A stretch of DNA of 35,513 bases, taken from Gammaproteobacteria bacterium bin55. GTDB lineage: Bacteria > Pseudomonadota > Gammaproteobacteria > Pseudomonadales > Azotimanducaceae. The number at the start of each line of letters is the position of its first letter. Positions within the stretch are counted from its first letter, which is position 1. The stretch is taken from NCBI GenBank assembly GCA_002238665.1, contig MPMU01000018.1, forward strand, positions 1 to 35,513, written 5' to 3'. Below are positions 1 through 8,373 of the stretch, in pieces. A program made the position numbers and the translations under genes. The notes beneath the pieces were generated by a model. It had not been told where the DNA came from. It did no database searches and saw only the letters and a program-made list of their open reading frames with translations.

Positions 1-1
1 T

Positions 2-88
2 CACCTTCATCATGGCTCTGGATACCTTCGCGGAGCAATATGTGAATGAAAACAACCTTGCGATCATGATGAAACCAAGTCCTATCAA
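2..88 (-). CDS. possible N-terminus of a small membrane protein, cut by the window edge
   Basis: An open frame on the minus strand runs off the left edge. From a TTG at 88 it reads about 29 residues beginning with a hydrophobic stretch (IGLGFIMIARLFSF). An AAGGAG Shine-Dalgarno-like sequence lies at 100-105, about 11 nt upstream, which is slightly long. The frame stays open further upstream to a TAG but offers no better start codon. I do not recognise the product, and it may be chance. Confidence 0.22.
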   Translation of the reverse strand, partial: MIGLGFIMIARLFSFTYCSAKVSRAMMKV

Positions 89-245
89 ATAGGCCGTAGC
101 TCCTTCACTGAACTCAGAGTTGCTGTCGACATTGACCCTGCTTGTGACTAGCTTATTTGCTACTTTCCGTCTGTCATCTTCGTTTTTTGAAGTACTTTCT
201 TTGTAAGTCTAGAACGTATGGATTCGTTCCCTTTTATAACTTGAG

Positions 246-272
246 AAAAAACGCAATTACCCGATAATCGCG
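246..272 (-). terminator. Rho-independent terminator of pyrC
   Basis: Read on the minus strand, an 8-bp stem (265-272 with 252-259, one G-U pair) closes a 5-nt loop (260-264) and is followed by six U residues (251-246). It lies about 80 nt beyond the pyrC stop codon in the correct orientation. Confidence 0.75.
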
Positions 273-349
273 CTCTGAGGGAGCGGGACTATACCTTCTT
301 AGCAAACGTGAGTTCTTGAGGTGAACTAGCACGCATCCCATAGGCTGGT

Positions 350-1678
350 CTAGCGATTGTAGGTGAGAGGTTTTCCTATTGAGTTTGAACGGAACAGACC
401 GTTACTGAACTTTAACTCACCATTGACTATGGTGTGCGTGACCCTAGTTGAGAAAGTGACACCCCCAAAGGGTGTCCACTGACACTTCGCGTAGACGGGC
501 TCGTCGTCTACTACCGTAGGAGTGCCATGATCGATGACTACGACATCTGCAAAGTAGCCCTCTCTCAGATACCCACGATTTTGAACTTGATAGAGCTCTG
601 CAGGTGCATGTGAGGTCTTTTGCACCGCTTTTTCCAAGGGGATGATCCCTAGTTTTACACCTTCCATAACAGCCGTTAATGCGTATTCGACCAAGGGCAG
701 ACCTGCCGGTGCATCCATGAATGGTAGATTCTTCTCATCTAATGTGTGAGGAGCGTGATCGGTTGCTATGACATCAATACGATCCTCTAAGAGAGCTTGT
801 TGAACAGCTAGCTGGTCTGCTCGCTTCTTAATCGCGGGATTGCATTTGATCAAGCTGCCTTTCGATGCATACCACGACTCATTAAAAAACAAATGGTGTA
901 CACAGACTTCGGCAGTTATTCGCTTCCCAGATAGTTTGCCAGGTTCAAAGAGGTCCATTTCTCGCGCGGTAGTCAGATGTAGCACATGGAGTTTTGATCC
1001 ATGACGTTTTGCAAGTTCAACGGCAAGCGAAGATGACTTGTAGCAAGCTTCAGCTGAGCGGATGTTTGGATGTTCAGACGCAGGTACCTCATCGCCCCAC
1101 TTTTCTCGTGCCTTGGCTTCGTTTTCAAGTATTGTTGGCGTGTCTTCGCAGTGAGTCGCGATCAAAATCGGACTTGAAGCGAAGATGTCGTTCAAGGTAG
1201 CTTCATTGTCTACCAACATATTGCCGGTAGAAGCACCCATAAACACTTTGACGCCACAGGCTTTATGTATGTCTACTGACTTAATTTCTTCAATGTTGTC
1301 ATTCGTCGCCCCAAGGTAGAACCCATAGTTAGCGAAGGAATGTTGTGCAGCCCTATCATGCTTTTTTTGGAGTTCTGAAGCATTGACAGTTTGTGGAATG
1401 CAATTAGGCATTTCCATGTAGCTGGTGATGCCACCTGCCACGGCCGCTCGGGATTCAGTAGCGATAGTAGCTTTGTGTTCAAAACCCGGCTCACGAAAGT
1501 GAACCTGATCGTCAATCATTCCAGGGATGACCCAAGCACCATCTACATCAATTTCGATATTGCCGCTCGCATTACCGCCGACTTGCTCAATGCGTTCACC
1601 GGAGATTCCGAGATCTCCTTCTATCTGCTCGCCTTCATTGACTAGCAAAGCATTCTTCAGGACTAGGTCGTGTGGCAA
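350..1678 (-). CDS. pyrC: dihydroorotase, class I, Bacteroidetes-like subtype
   Basis: Cytosolic zinc enzyme that interconverts N-carbamoyl-aspartate and dihydroorotate in pyrimidine synthesis. At 442 aa it has the amidohydrolase layout. The metal-binding strand is at residues 56-65 (DDQVHFREPG), the candidate carbamylated Lys is K144 in GVKVFMGAS, and HCED lies at 177-180, HVLHLTTA at 231-238 and ATDHAPHT at 305-312 (catalytic Asp). The first His of the usual HxH is Gln here (DDQVH); from memory this is typical of the Bacteroidetes-type DHOase rather than a defect, and the rest of the active site is intact. The start is TTG, with no better internal ATG before the first beta strand. The gene is monocistronic with its own terminator. 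Allantoinase and hydantoinase are relatives, but the FREPG and DHAPH signatures favour dihydroorotase. Confidence 0.9.
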   Translation of the reverse strand: MPHDLVLKNALLVNEGEQIEGDLGISGERIEQVGGNASGNIEIDVDGAWVIPGMIDDQVHFREPGFEHKATIATESRAAVAGGITSYMEMPNCIPQTVNASELQKKHDRAAQHSFANYGFYLGATNDNIEEIKSVDIHKACGVKVFMGASTGNMLVDNEATLNDIFASSPILIATHCEDTPTILENEAKAREKWGDEVPASEHPNIRSAEACYKSSSLAVELAKRHGSKLHVLHLTTAREMDLFEPGKLSGKRITAEVCVHHLFFNESWYASKGSLIKCNPAIKKRADQLAVQQALLEDRIDVIATDHAPHTLDEKNLPFMDAPAGLPLVEYALTAVMEGVKLGIIPLEKAVQKTSHAPAELYQVQNRGYLREGYFADVVVIDHGTPTVVDDEPVYAKCQWTPFGGVTFSTRVTHTIVNGELKFSNGLFRSNSIGKPLTYNR

Positions 1679-1953
1679 GATGGATTCCAGAATTGCTTAT
1701 TAAAGGATTGTATTGTGAATTTCTTTCAACAGGTGGACGATTGGGTTTTGAGAAGTAGCCAGATCCCATACCACAAGACAAGTCGGTTTTGTAGCAGACG
1801 AGAAACTGTCACAGAGAACGAAACTTCCTGGAGCTGATGTAGCATAGCTTGAGTGAGCATGCCGGGTATCCAGTCTACAGCTTCCGGTTTTTGCAGACCT
1901 GCAAACGATAATTCTCCTGTCGAATTTCAAACATCAAGTGACAAGGAAAGGAC

Positions 1954-2574
1954 TTGAACAATCAAGATGTCAGTTCATTGGGTCAAAACCATCTGAAATC
2001 GCAGTTCCCAAAATTAGACTCTCTCTTTGATTCTGTGGGACCTCTCACTTACCCGGAAGCACCGGATATACACTTGCTCGACGCGATTGCGCGAGTTGTC
2101 AACTCTCAAATGTTGTCAACACACGCTGCGAAAGCGATATTGGATCGTCTGGAACAGGAGAGAAAAGCTACAAATGCAGAACTGCTCGTGGAACTGTCTG
2201 ACGAGAAACTTCGAGCATGTGGTTGGAGCCGAAGCAAAGTAAAAACCCTTCGACTATTTGCAGAAAGTTACAGGCTAGACTCGGAAAGATTCGAACGATG
2301 GCGAAGCTTGCCATTTGAAGAATTGGAACCAGAGGTCAAGTCATGTTGGGGAATCTCAACATGGACAGCTGAAATGCTCGCAATCTTCTATTTCAACAAT
2401 CGCGATGTCTTTCCGAAGTTTGATTTAGCGATCAATCGAGCAGTCGAACGCTTCAGCAAGATTGACACGCAATTTGAGCCTGCTCGAGCTTCACCACACC
2501 AGACACTATTAGCAATGTATATGTGGGCGAGCTATCGCACCGACTATTGGGAAACAGCAAAAGAGAACTTTTAG
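1954..2574 (+). CDS. short HhH-GPD DNA glycosylase (3-methyladenine glycosylase II-like)
   Basis: Base-excision repair glycosylase of the HhH-GPD superfamily, AlkA/Mag branch. At 206 aa it is essentially only the two-lobed catalytic domain and lacks the N-terminal domain of E. coli AlkA. The helix-hairpin-helix is around residues 128-145 (CWGISTWTAEML), followed by the catalytic aspartate D157 in DVFPKFDLAINRA. The hairpin glycines are partly substituted (WGIST instead of GIGPW). Start TTG at 1954 has a strong AAGGAAAGG ribosome site just upstream. It precedes the GrdB-like selenoprotein gene by 73 nt on the same strand, so co-transcription is possible but unproven. The exact lesion specificity cannot be read from the sequence. 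Confidence 0.8.
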   Translation: MNNQDVSSLGQNHLKSQFPKLDSLFDSVGPLTYPEAPDIHLLDAIARVVNSQMLSTHAAKAILDRLEQERKATNAELLVELSDEKLRACGWSRSKVKTLRLFAESYRLDSERFERWRSLPFEELEPEVKSCWGISTWTAEMLAIFYFNNRDVFPKFDLAINRAVERFSKIDTQFEPARASPHQTLLAMYMWASYRTDYWETAKENF

Positions 2575-2647
2575 CTCAACTGCAACGTAACACGGGTAGC
2601 AAGTTATCATTTTTACCTGCCGAAAATCACAAATTGGAAGGAGTTCT

Positions 2648-3517
2648 GTGAGCATGAAGCATGCGCATGTCCGATACATGGATAGGACTAGACAATACTA
2701 CGAGGCACAGGGATTCGAGAAACCTTATGCTTGGGCGAACTATGAAGATGTTCCGTTTACGCAACCCAAATCTCGTCTGTCAGAAATGCGTCTTGCGGTC
2801 ATTACGACTGGTGCGTTGTACGACCGTCAGCAGTCTGATCCACGGTTTGTTGATTCCGGCTCAATTCACGATCTACCGAACCATCTCTTTGCAAATGATC
2901 TCGCTTGGGATAAAGATGCGACACACCTAAACGATCTAGGATCGTACTTACCGATTGATGTGCTCCAGGATCTCGTTGACGAAGGCGAATTAGGCTCGAT
3001 AGCACCGCGATTCCACAGCGTGCCTACTGAATACAGCCAGAGAAGAACCAAGGAAGTCGATGCACCTGAAGTACTGAAGAGATGCGTTGAAGACGGCTCT
3101 GATATTGCACTCTTGATACCGTTGTGACCAGTCTGTCACCAAACAGTTAGTTTGGTTGCTCGTCATCTAGAATCTAACGGTATACCCTGTGTAGTTTTAG
3201 GTTCTGCACGCGATATCGTGGAGTACTGCAAAGTGTCGCGTTTCTACTTCGTCGATTACCCTTTAGGTAATCCTTGTGGTGTACCCTATAACCGATCAGA
3301 ACAGACTGAAATAGTGCGCTCTGCACTTGAGCTATTTTCCGTCCCCGCACCGACTGGTACTGTGTTTGCTCCATATGAATGGCCTAGAGGCCAAGACTGG
3401 CGCGAAAACTACATGCGAGTACTGCCTGAGGATGTAGAAAGGCTCAGGGCGGCGGGTGAGAGAAGAAAACTCGAACGGCAGAAACTTCGTGATATAGGGC
3501 AAGTTCGCAAAGATTAA
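2648..3517 (+). CDS. GrdB-family (glycine/sarcosine/betaine reductase selenoprotein B-like) selenoprotein, in-frame TGA = Sec160
   Basis: One 289-residue protein if the TGA at 3125-3127 is read as selenocysteine. The frame is open on both sides and family-conserved blocks straddle the stop: DATHLNDLGSYLP (90-102) and APRFHSVPTEYSQRRT (119-134) before it, and PVCHQTVSLVARHLE then FVDYPLGNPCGVPYN after it. The TGA gives U160-P-V-C163, exactly where Cys homologues have CPVC, so the redox pair would be Sec-Cys. A SECIS-like hairpin follows. Start GTG at 2648 has GGAAGGAG four bases upstream; an in-frame ATG at 2654 is the alternative. The gene ends 18 nt before glcD, suggesting an operon with glycolate oxidase. 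The substrate is unknown. Canonical GrdB is longer and works with GrdA/GrdE, neither of which is in this window. The alternatives, a nonsense mutation or sequencing error, are less likely given the hairpin and the undamaged downstream frame. Confidence 0.85.
3128..3159 (+). promoter_or_regulatory. bacterial SECIS-like hairpin for the UGA at 3125-3127
   Basis: Immediately after the in-frame UGA, a perfect 7-bp stem (ACCAAAC 3138-3144 with GTTTGGT 3150-3156) closes a 5-nt apical loop AGTTA (3145-3149) with G at its second position. It can extend past one C/T mismatch by two more pairs (3135-3136 with 3158-3159, reading G-C and T-G). Seventeen nucleotides separate the UGA from the loop. Published bacterial SECIS rules ask for a small loop with a G in its first two positions about 16-37 nt after the UGA, and this fits. 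The element is coding as well (residues 161-170). Confidence 0.75.
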
Positions 3518-3535
3518 CAGAGGGGTCATGTTCTT

Positions 3536-4990
3536 ATGACTCAAGCATTAGCGTTACAGCAACTTAGTTCCGCGCTCCCTCCGGATCGGTTGATTAGCAA
3601 GGAATTTGCCAAGAGACCTTACGAAACTGACGGTTTAACGGCCTATCGTGAAGTGCCTTGGCTGGTAGCATTGCCTCGAAACACGAACGAAGTCAGACAG
3701 ATATTGCGCATCTGTAATGAATGTTCAGTCCCAGTGGTTACACGAGGAGCTGGTACTGGTCTATCCGGTGGTGCGCGGCCATTAAAAGAAGGGTTGCTTC
3801 TTGTCCTGTCAAGGATGAAGAGGATACTTGAGGTGGATTTCGATGCTTGTACCGCAACGGTTGAACCTGGAGTCACCAATCTCTCCATCTCACAGGAGGT
3901 TCAGCCCTATGGCCTCTACTATGCGCCAGACCCTTCTTCTCAAATAGCCTGCTCTATAGGCGGTAATGTAGCGGAAAATTCAGGTGGGGTTCATTGTCTC
4001 AAGTATGGGCTGACTCTGCACAACGTGACAGGCTTAGTCGTTCAAACAATTGATGGAGATGAACTCGTTCTTGGCGGTAAAAGCTACGAGTCGCCCGGTC
4101 TCGATTTACTTCCTTTGATCACTGGTTCCGAGGGACTGTTGGGCGTTGTCACACAGGTAACCGTTAAGTTACTCCCGCAACCTACGAATCAAGCTGTGCT
4201 ATTAGGCGCGTTTGATTCCATCGAATCTGCCGGAAATTGCGTATCTGCGATTATTGCGACTGGAATAATTCCAGCTGCCTTAGAGATGATGGACTCCCTA
4301 GCGATAAAGGCATCGGAGGAATTTGCACATTGTGGGTATCCAATTGACGCAGAAGCAATTTTGTTATGTGAGCTTGACGGAACTAAAACGACTTTAGATC
4401 AAGATCTCGTACGGATTCGAGAAGTCTTGGATGATTACGACGTGAAGGATTTTCAGATTGCTACCGATGCTGAATCTCGGGAATTACTTTGGCGGGGTCG
4501 AAAGTCTGCATTTCCAGCCGCTGGCAGAATTGCAACAGATTATTACTGCATGGATGGGACCATTCCGAGAAAACACATTGGCTATGTGTTGCGTACGATC
4601 AAGGAACTCGGCGAATCCTATGGACTAGGTGTAGCCAACGTCTTCCATGCTGGCGACGGAAATCTACATCCGTTGATTCTGTACGATGCGTCGAAACCCG
4701 ATGAAATAGAGCGATCCGAACAGTTTGGCATGGACATTCTGAATTTGTGCGTGAAGGTGGGAGGAACCGTTACAGGGGAACACGGCATAGGGGTTGAAAA
4801 GCTGGACGCGGCGTGCTCGCAATTTACCGATCATGAGTTAGAGCAGTTTTTCAGAGTCAAGCAAGCGTTTGATCGACAAGGCATTATGAATCCTGGAAAG
4901 GCTATCCCAACGCTCACTCGATGCTCAGAGTTAGGCGGTATGCATGTACACAATGGAGAGGTTCCATTTCCGGAGATTCCTAGGTTTTGA
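3536..4990 (+). CDS. glcD: glycolate oxidase FAD subunit GlcD
   Basis: FAD-linked catalytic subunit of the membrane-associated glycolate oxidase, which oxidises glycolate (or D-lactate-like 2-hydroxyacids) to glyoxylate. At 484 aa it carries the PCMH-type FAD-binding domain: VTRGAGTGLSGGARP around residue 68, then PDPSSQIACSIGGNVAENSGGVHCLKYG around 131-158. The C-terminal FAD-oxidase domain has the metal/substrate histidines in NVFHAGDGNLHP and the TVTGEHGIGVEK motif. The ATG at 3536 is preceded by AGAGGGG at a 10-11 nt spacing. It overlaps glcE by 4 nt (TTGA) and follows the selenoprotein gene by 18 nt, so these form one transcription unit. Confidence 0.95.
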   Translation: MTQALALQQLSSALPPDRLISKEFAKRPYETDGLTAYREVPWLVALPRNTNEVRQILRICNECSVPVVTRGAGTGLSGGARPLKEGLLLVLSRMKRILEVDFDACTATVEPGVTNLSISQEVQPYGLYYAPDPSSQIACSIGGNVAENSGGVHCLKYGLTLHNVTGLVVQTIDGDELVLGGKSYESPGLDLLPLITGSEGLLGVVTQVTVKLLPQPTNQAVLLGAFDSIESAGNCVSAIIATGIIPAALEMMDSLAIKASEEFAHCGYPIDAEAILLCELDGTKTTLDQDLVRIREVLDDYDVKDFQIATDAESRELLWRGRKSAFPAAGRIATDYYCMDGTIPRKHIGYVLRTIKELGESYGLGVANVFHAGDGNLHPLILYDASKPDEIERSEQFGMDILNLCVKVGGTVTGEHGIGVEKLDAACSQFTDHELEQFFRVKQAFDRQGIMNPGKAIPTLTRCSELGGMHVHNGEVPFPEIPRF

Positions 4991-6006
4991 TTAGGGATCA
5001 TGACGATTCAGAACGGCTTGTTGAGACCATCGCAAGAGCGAATGAACAATCAAATCAAGTATTGATCCGCGGCCACGGGAGTAAGAGATTTCTCACTGGG
5101 GACTTTGTTGGAAATGCATTACAAACCCAGGACCACACGGGAATTCTCTCCTACGAACCAGAGGAACTGGTGGTTACAGTCAGATCAGGTACATCGCTCG
5201 AAACCGTTCGTAATCTGCTGGCAAGTCAGAACCAGATGTTGCCTTTTGACCCACCGTCTTTTGGCGGTGCTGGAACAGTAGGCGGTGCAATCGCATCTGG
5301 ATTTTCCGGCCCAAGTCGACCGTGGAATGGGTCACTTAGGGATTCCTTGCTAGGCATAGAAATGGTCAATGGCTTGGGTCAGAGGCTCAAGTTCGGCGGT
5401 CAAGTAATGAAGAACGTTGCGGGATTCGATCTTTCACGACTCATGGCAGGTTCATTCGGTACTTTGGGACTTATCCTGAGTGCGAGTTTTAAGGTTATAC
5501 CGAAGCCGAGAGTGGAGATTTCTTTTGCGGCGGATATTAGTCCCGAGGATGCATCCGCGTGTTATCGCAAGATTCTGCAACTCTCCAATCATGTTCGTGG
5601 CTCCTACTATGATCAGAAGAGGATGTACTTGCTGGCAACCGACGTGGAGGCAATGAAGTCATTGGACTTACCAGAATTTAAGCCTCACAGCGAGATCGAC
5701 CGTAGTTTTTGGAACGATATACGAGATCACAAGACCGAGTGGTTTTCGAACTCTGAGAAGGTTGTGCGCATTGTCTTGCCTAGAGGTCAGCAACTGCCTC
5801 CAGCACTCAGAGAACACTCCGTAGAGGAATGGCATGGTACATTGGCGTGGTACTCTGGTAACCAAGACCTGACCGAGCTACTTCCACAAACAAAAATTAC
5901 GAACTTTCGTGGAATAAGCAAACGTCGTTCATTGCCTTCGATCATGATTCGCTTGCAGAATGCGTTTGATCCGAATGGTGTATTTGCTAACCATTTTGTG
6001 ATCTAG
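4987..6006 (+). CDS. glcE: glycolate oxidase subunit GlcE
   Basis: Second FAD-binding subunit of glycolate oxidase, 339 aa, close to the usual length of about 350. The PCMH FAD-binding domain is visible: a short GHGSKRF loop near residue 28, FDPPSFGGAGTVGGAIASGFSGPSRPW near 90-118, and the VMKNVAGFDLSRLMAGSFGTLG stretch typical of GlcE near 141-162. The end has the family's FDPNGVF motif. The TTG start overlaps the glcD stop as TTGA, implying translational coupling. The stop (TAG 6004-6006) directly abuts the glcF ATG. Confidence 0.93.
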   Translation: MIRDHDDSERLVETIARANEQSNQVLIRGHGSKRFLTGDFVGNALQTQDHTGILSYEPEELVVTVRSGTSLETVRNLLASQNQMLPFDPPSFGGAGTVGGAIASGFSGPSRPWNGSLRDSLLGIEMVNGLGQRLKFGGQVMKNVAGFDLSRLMAGSFGTLGLILSASFKVIPKPRVEISFAADISPEDASACYRKILQLSNHVRGSYYDQKRMYLLATDVEAMKSLDLPEFKPHSEIDRSFWNDIRDHKTEWFSNSEKVVRIVLPRGQQLPPALREHSVEEWHGTLAWYSGNQDLTELLPQTKITNFRGISKRRSLPSIMIRLQNAFDPNGVFANHFVI

Positions 6007-7167
6007 ATGCAGACTCAATTCAGCGCGAGCTTTCTAGCTACAGAGGAAGGTCGTGAAGCCGACAGAATTCTCCGTAAGTGTGTTCACTGCGGATTTTGTA
6101 ACACTACTTGCCCTACGTATCAGCTACTTGGGGATGAACTGGATGGTCCTCGTGGCCGGATCTATTTGGTCAAGGAGTTACTAGAAACCGAACAGAATAT
6201 CGATGTAACAAAGTTCCACTTAGATCGGTGCCTGACTTGCAAAAGTTGTGAAACAACCTGTCCTTCCGGTGTTGAGTACAGTCAACTAGCGGAGATTGCA
6301 AGAGTCGTTATAGCAGAGCACGGGCCGCCTAAAAAGCTCTTGGAAAAGCTGGTGTTATGGATCACACCAAAATATCAATTATTTAGGAAGCTCGTAAGAC
6401 TAGGCCGACTGTTTAGAACATTTGCACCGCGTACTTTTAGACCATTTTTACGTAATAAACCCACCCGGAAAACTATTCGAACGTCAACCAGCAGTAGTGT
6501 GGTTCTGTTACAAGGATGCGTTCAGCGAGCAATGACCCCAGATGTGGTAGACCATCTCCAAAAACTACTCCAAAGTAGGGGAGTAGCTGTTAGTACGGTG
6601 GATAACGAGTCCTGTTGCGGAGGTCTACATTTACATTCTGGTGAACGCAATAGAGCGCACGAATTGATGACTGAGTGCTTGCAGACCTTAGAGTCAAATG
6701 AGAGCAAGCAATATATATCCTCAGCTAGCGGATGTGGTGCGGTACTTAAGGACTATGGTAGAGTATTGAAAACTGAAGAAGCTACAGAGTTTGCAAATCA
6801 GGTTCAAGATGTCTCAGAGTACCTCAGTCAGTTTGAGTTCTCTCGAGGCTCAAATTACCTGAAAGTCGCTCTGCATATTCCTTGCTCATTACAACATGGG
6901 TTACGAACGCACAAATCTATAGCTCCCTTACTTGAGGGCGCAGGTTACGTGCTCGTTCCGACTTCAAACGATCATTTATGTTGTGGATCTGCCGGCACTT
7001 ACTCGTTGTTTCAATCCGAACTTGCAAAAGATTTGCTGAGTCGGAAGGTCGAAGATCTCTCCGCAGATTCGCCCGATGTCATAGCTACGGCAAATGTGGG
7101 ATGCCAGCTACATTTAGCGGGTGGTACCAAGACCCCTGTGGTTCATTGGTTGTCGTTATTAGCTTGA
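6007..7167 (+). CDS. glcF: glycolate oxidase iron-sulfur subunit GlcF
   Basis: Electron-transfer subunit that passes electrons from GlcD/GlcE to the respiratory chain. At 386 aa it has two 4Fe-4S ferredoxin motifs (CVHCGFCNTTCP near residues 25-36 and CLTCKSCETTCP near 76-87) and two C-terminal cysteine-rich CCG domains (NESCCGGLHLHSG near 200 and DHLCCGSAGTY near 327). It starts at an ATG directly after the glcE stop. Its last 25 bp overlap the 3' end of the convergent dsbA-like gene, so both transcripts must terminate inside each other or form antisense overlap. Confidence 0.94.
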   Translation: MQTQFSASFLATEEGREADRILRKCVHCGFCNTTCPTYQLLGDELDGPRGRIYLVKELLETEQNIDVTKFHLDRCLTCKSCETTCPSGVEYSQLAEIARVVIAEHGPPKKLLEKLVLWITPKYQLFRKLVRLGRLFRTFAPRTFRPFLRNKPTRKTIRTSTSSSVVLLQGCVQRAMTPDVVDHLQKLLQSRGVAVSTVDNESCCGGLHLHSGERNRAHELMTECLQTLESNESKQYISSASGCGAVLKDYGRVLKTEEATEFANQVQDVSEYLSQFEFSRGSNYLKVALHIPCSLQHGLRTHKSIAPLLEGAGYVLVPTSNDHLCCGSAGTYSLFQSELAKDLLSRKVEDLSADSPDVIATANVGCQLHLAGGTKTPVVHWLSLLA

Positions 7168-8081
7168 GTATCCTCAGACGTTTCAGGATCCTCGGTCACT
7201 TGAGCTTTGGTATCCTCAGTCACCTCAGCTTCAGTGTCTGATTCGGCTGTTTCAGGTTCAGTGTCTGATTCGGCTGTTTCAGGTTCTGTTTCGTCGGCTA
7301 TGTCAGACATTTCTTCGTTTTCCTCGGTAACACTGGATTCCTCGGATTCCGCCGCGCTATCAGGTAACGCGTCTTCTTCGTCTGAAGCTTCCTCAGAATC
7401 CTCTTCAGGTTCAGGGCTCAAATCAGGCGGTTCTCTACCAGCCAGTATTTCACTGACGAGATAATCCACGGTTGAAACAGCTTCCTTGCGACCTTGGCTG
7501 ACGAATACGCCATATTTGTTGCCTACGAGTACGAATGGCACTGAACTTACACCGATATCCTGAATTCGCTCCTGTCGAGTTCGAGCTAAACGATCAATAC
7601 GGTCGCCGCCATAGAGCGTTAGAAACTGGTCTTTGGTCATACCCGAACCGTCGACGAACTCTGCAACCGCTTCGGAAGTTAGAAAAACTCTTCCACGATC
7701 TTGGAGCTCACGAAATATCCTCTCCCGGTTTTCCTCAAGTACACCTCTCGCGTCGAGAGTGAGAAAGGACCTCGCAAGTATTTCTTCAGTGCGAGTAAAC
7801 GCCACATGCGACTGTATGAACTCCACACCTTCTGGCAGATCTTCTGCCCAATCCAGTATCAGAGGATCGAAACTTCGACAATGCGGACAGCTGAACGTGA
7901 AGAACATCTCTACAGAAACGGGATCAGTTTCTAGGGCCCTTTCCAGCGTGATATACCTTTCAGGTTCTTCACCAAACGAAGGCAGCCAATCAAACGTATA
8001 TAGGAGACTATATCCCAACACGATTACAACAATGGTAGCGATGCTACCAAGGATTATTTTTCGAAGTTTATCTACTTTCAA
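7143..8081 (-). CDS. membrane-anchored DsbA-like thiol:disulfide oxidoreductase with acidic repeat tail
   Basis: Periplasmic thioredoxin-fold disulfide oxidoreductase, 312 aa. Residues 9-28 form an N-terminal membrane anchor. The thioredoxin/DsbA domain has the active site CPHC (65-68) and the cis-proline loop GVSSVPFVLVG (P182). From about residue 217 to the end there is a low-complexity acidic tail of nearly 100 residues, extremely rich in Glu, Asp, Ser and Thr and containing a duplicated EPETAESDT unit. Most DsbA proteins end at the fold, so the tail is an add-on of unknown purpose. Start is TTG at 8081 with MKVDKLRK. It lies next to a glutaredoxin-like gene, a possible redox neighbourhood, but that gene is divergent. 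Confidence 0.85.
   Translation of the reverse strand: MKVDKLRKIILGSIATIVVIVLGYSLLYTFDWLPSFGEEPERYITLERALETDPVSVEMFFTFSCPHCRSFDPLILDWAEDLPEGVEFIQSHVAFTRTEEILARSFLTLDARGVLEENRERIFRELQDRGRVFLTSEAVAEFVDGSGMTKDQFLTLYGGDRIDRLARTRQERIQDIGVSSVPFVLVGNKYGVFVSQGRKEAVSTVDYLVSEILAGREPPDLSPEPEEDSEEASDEEDALPDSAAESEESSVTEENEEMSDIADETEPETAESDTEPETAESDTEAEVTEDTKAQVTEDPETSEDTQANNDNQ
7231..7284 (-). repeat. 27-bp exact tandem duplication inside the acidic tail coding region
   Basis: Positions 7231-7257 and 7258-7284 are identical 27-mers in direct tandem. Being 9 codons long, the repeat keeps frame and adds one EPETAESDT unit to the DsbA-like tail. The perfect identity suggests recent slippage or expansion. Confidence 0.9.
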
Positions 8082-8373
8082 CGAGGTGAATCTAGAGCGA
8101 GTTATTGAACGGAAATGCTTATTTTAAGTAGGAAATACGCGTCTAGGTTAACCATTGAGAATTGCCAAAAAAGCGCGTTAATTGAGTTGGTAAGATCGAC
8201 TGAATCTGATCCAGATCACAAATTTTGTCGATTAATCTCTGTAATCGCTGTCTATGTCCTTTCCAGGTTCGGGGAAAAGAAGGCATTTTTTGTATTTAAT
8301 TGTTTCGCTCTTTGTCTGGAAACCCAGAGAAAAAGCCTACATCTCACATCAATTAGACATATGAGGTTCGAAA

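Noticed and set aside
1700-1930. 76-codon minus-strand frame upstream of pyrC
   Set aside because: No family resemblance or convincing start; it is best seen as the intergenic region between divergent genes.
2648-3517. Two separate genes or a nonsense-mutated pseudogene at the GrdB-like locus
   Set aside because: The TGA falls exactly on the catalytic Cys codon, the frame is otherwise clean and conserved on both sides, and a SECIS-like hairpin follows at the right distance.
7207-8127. Several Ser-rich or mixed plus-strand open frames
   Set aside because: They are antisense shadows of the DsbA-like gene, whose acidic tail gives long open antisense frames; no family features or ribosome sites.
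8115-8373. Open frame of 88 codons and a tRNA T-loop-like GGTTCGAAACT at 8365
   Set aside because: The frame has no recognisable protein, and the flanks of the T-loop-like sequence do not form an acceptor stem or cloverleaf.
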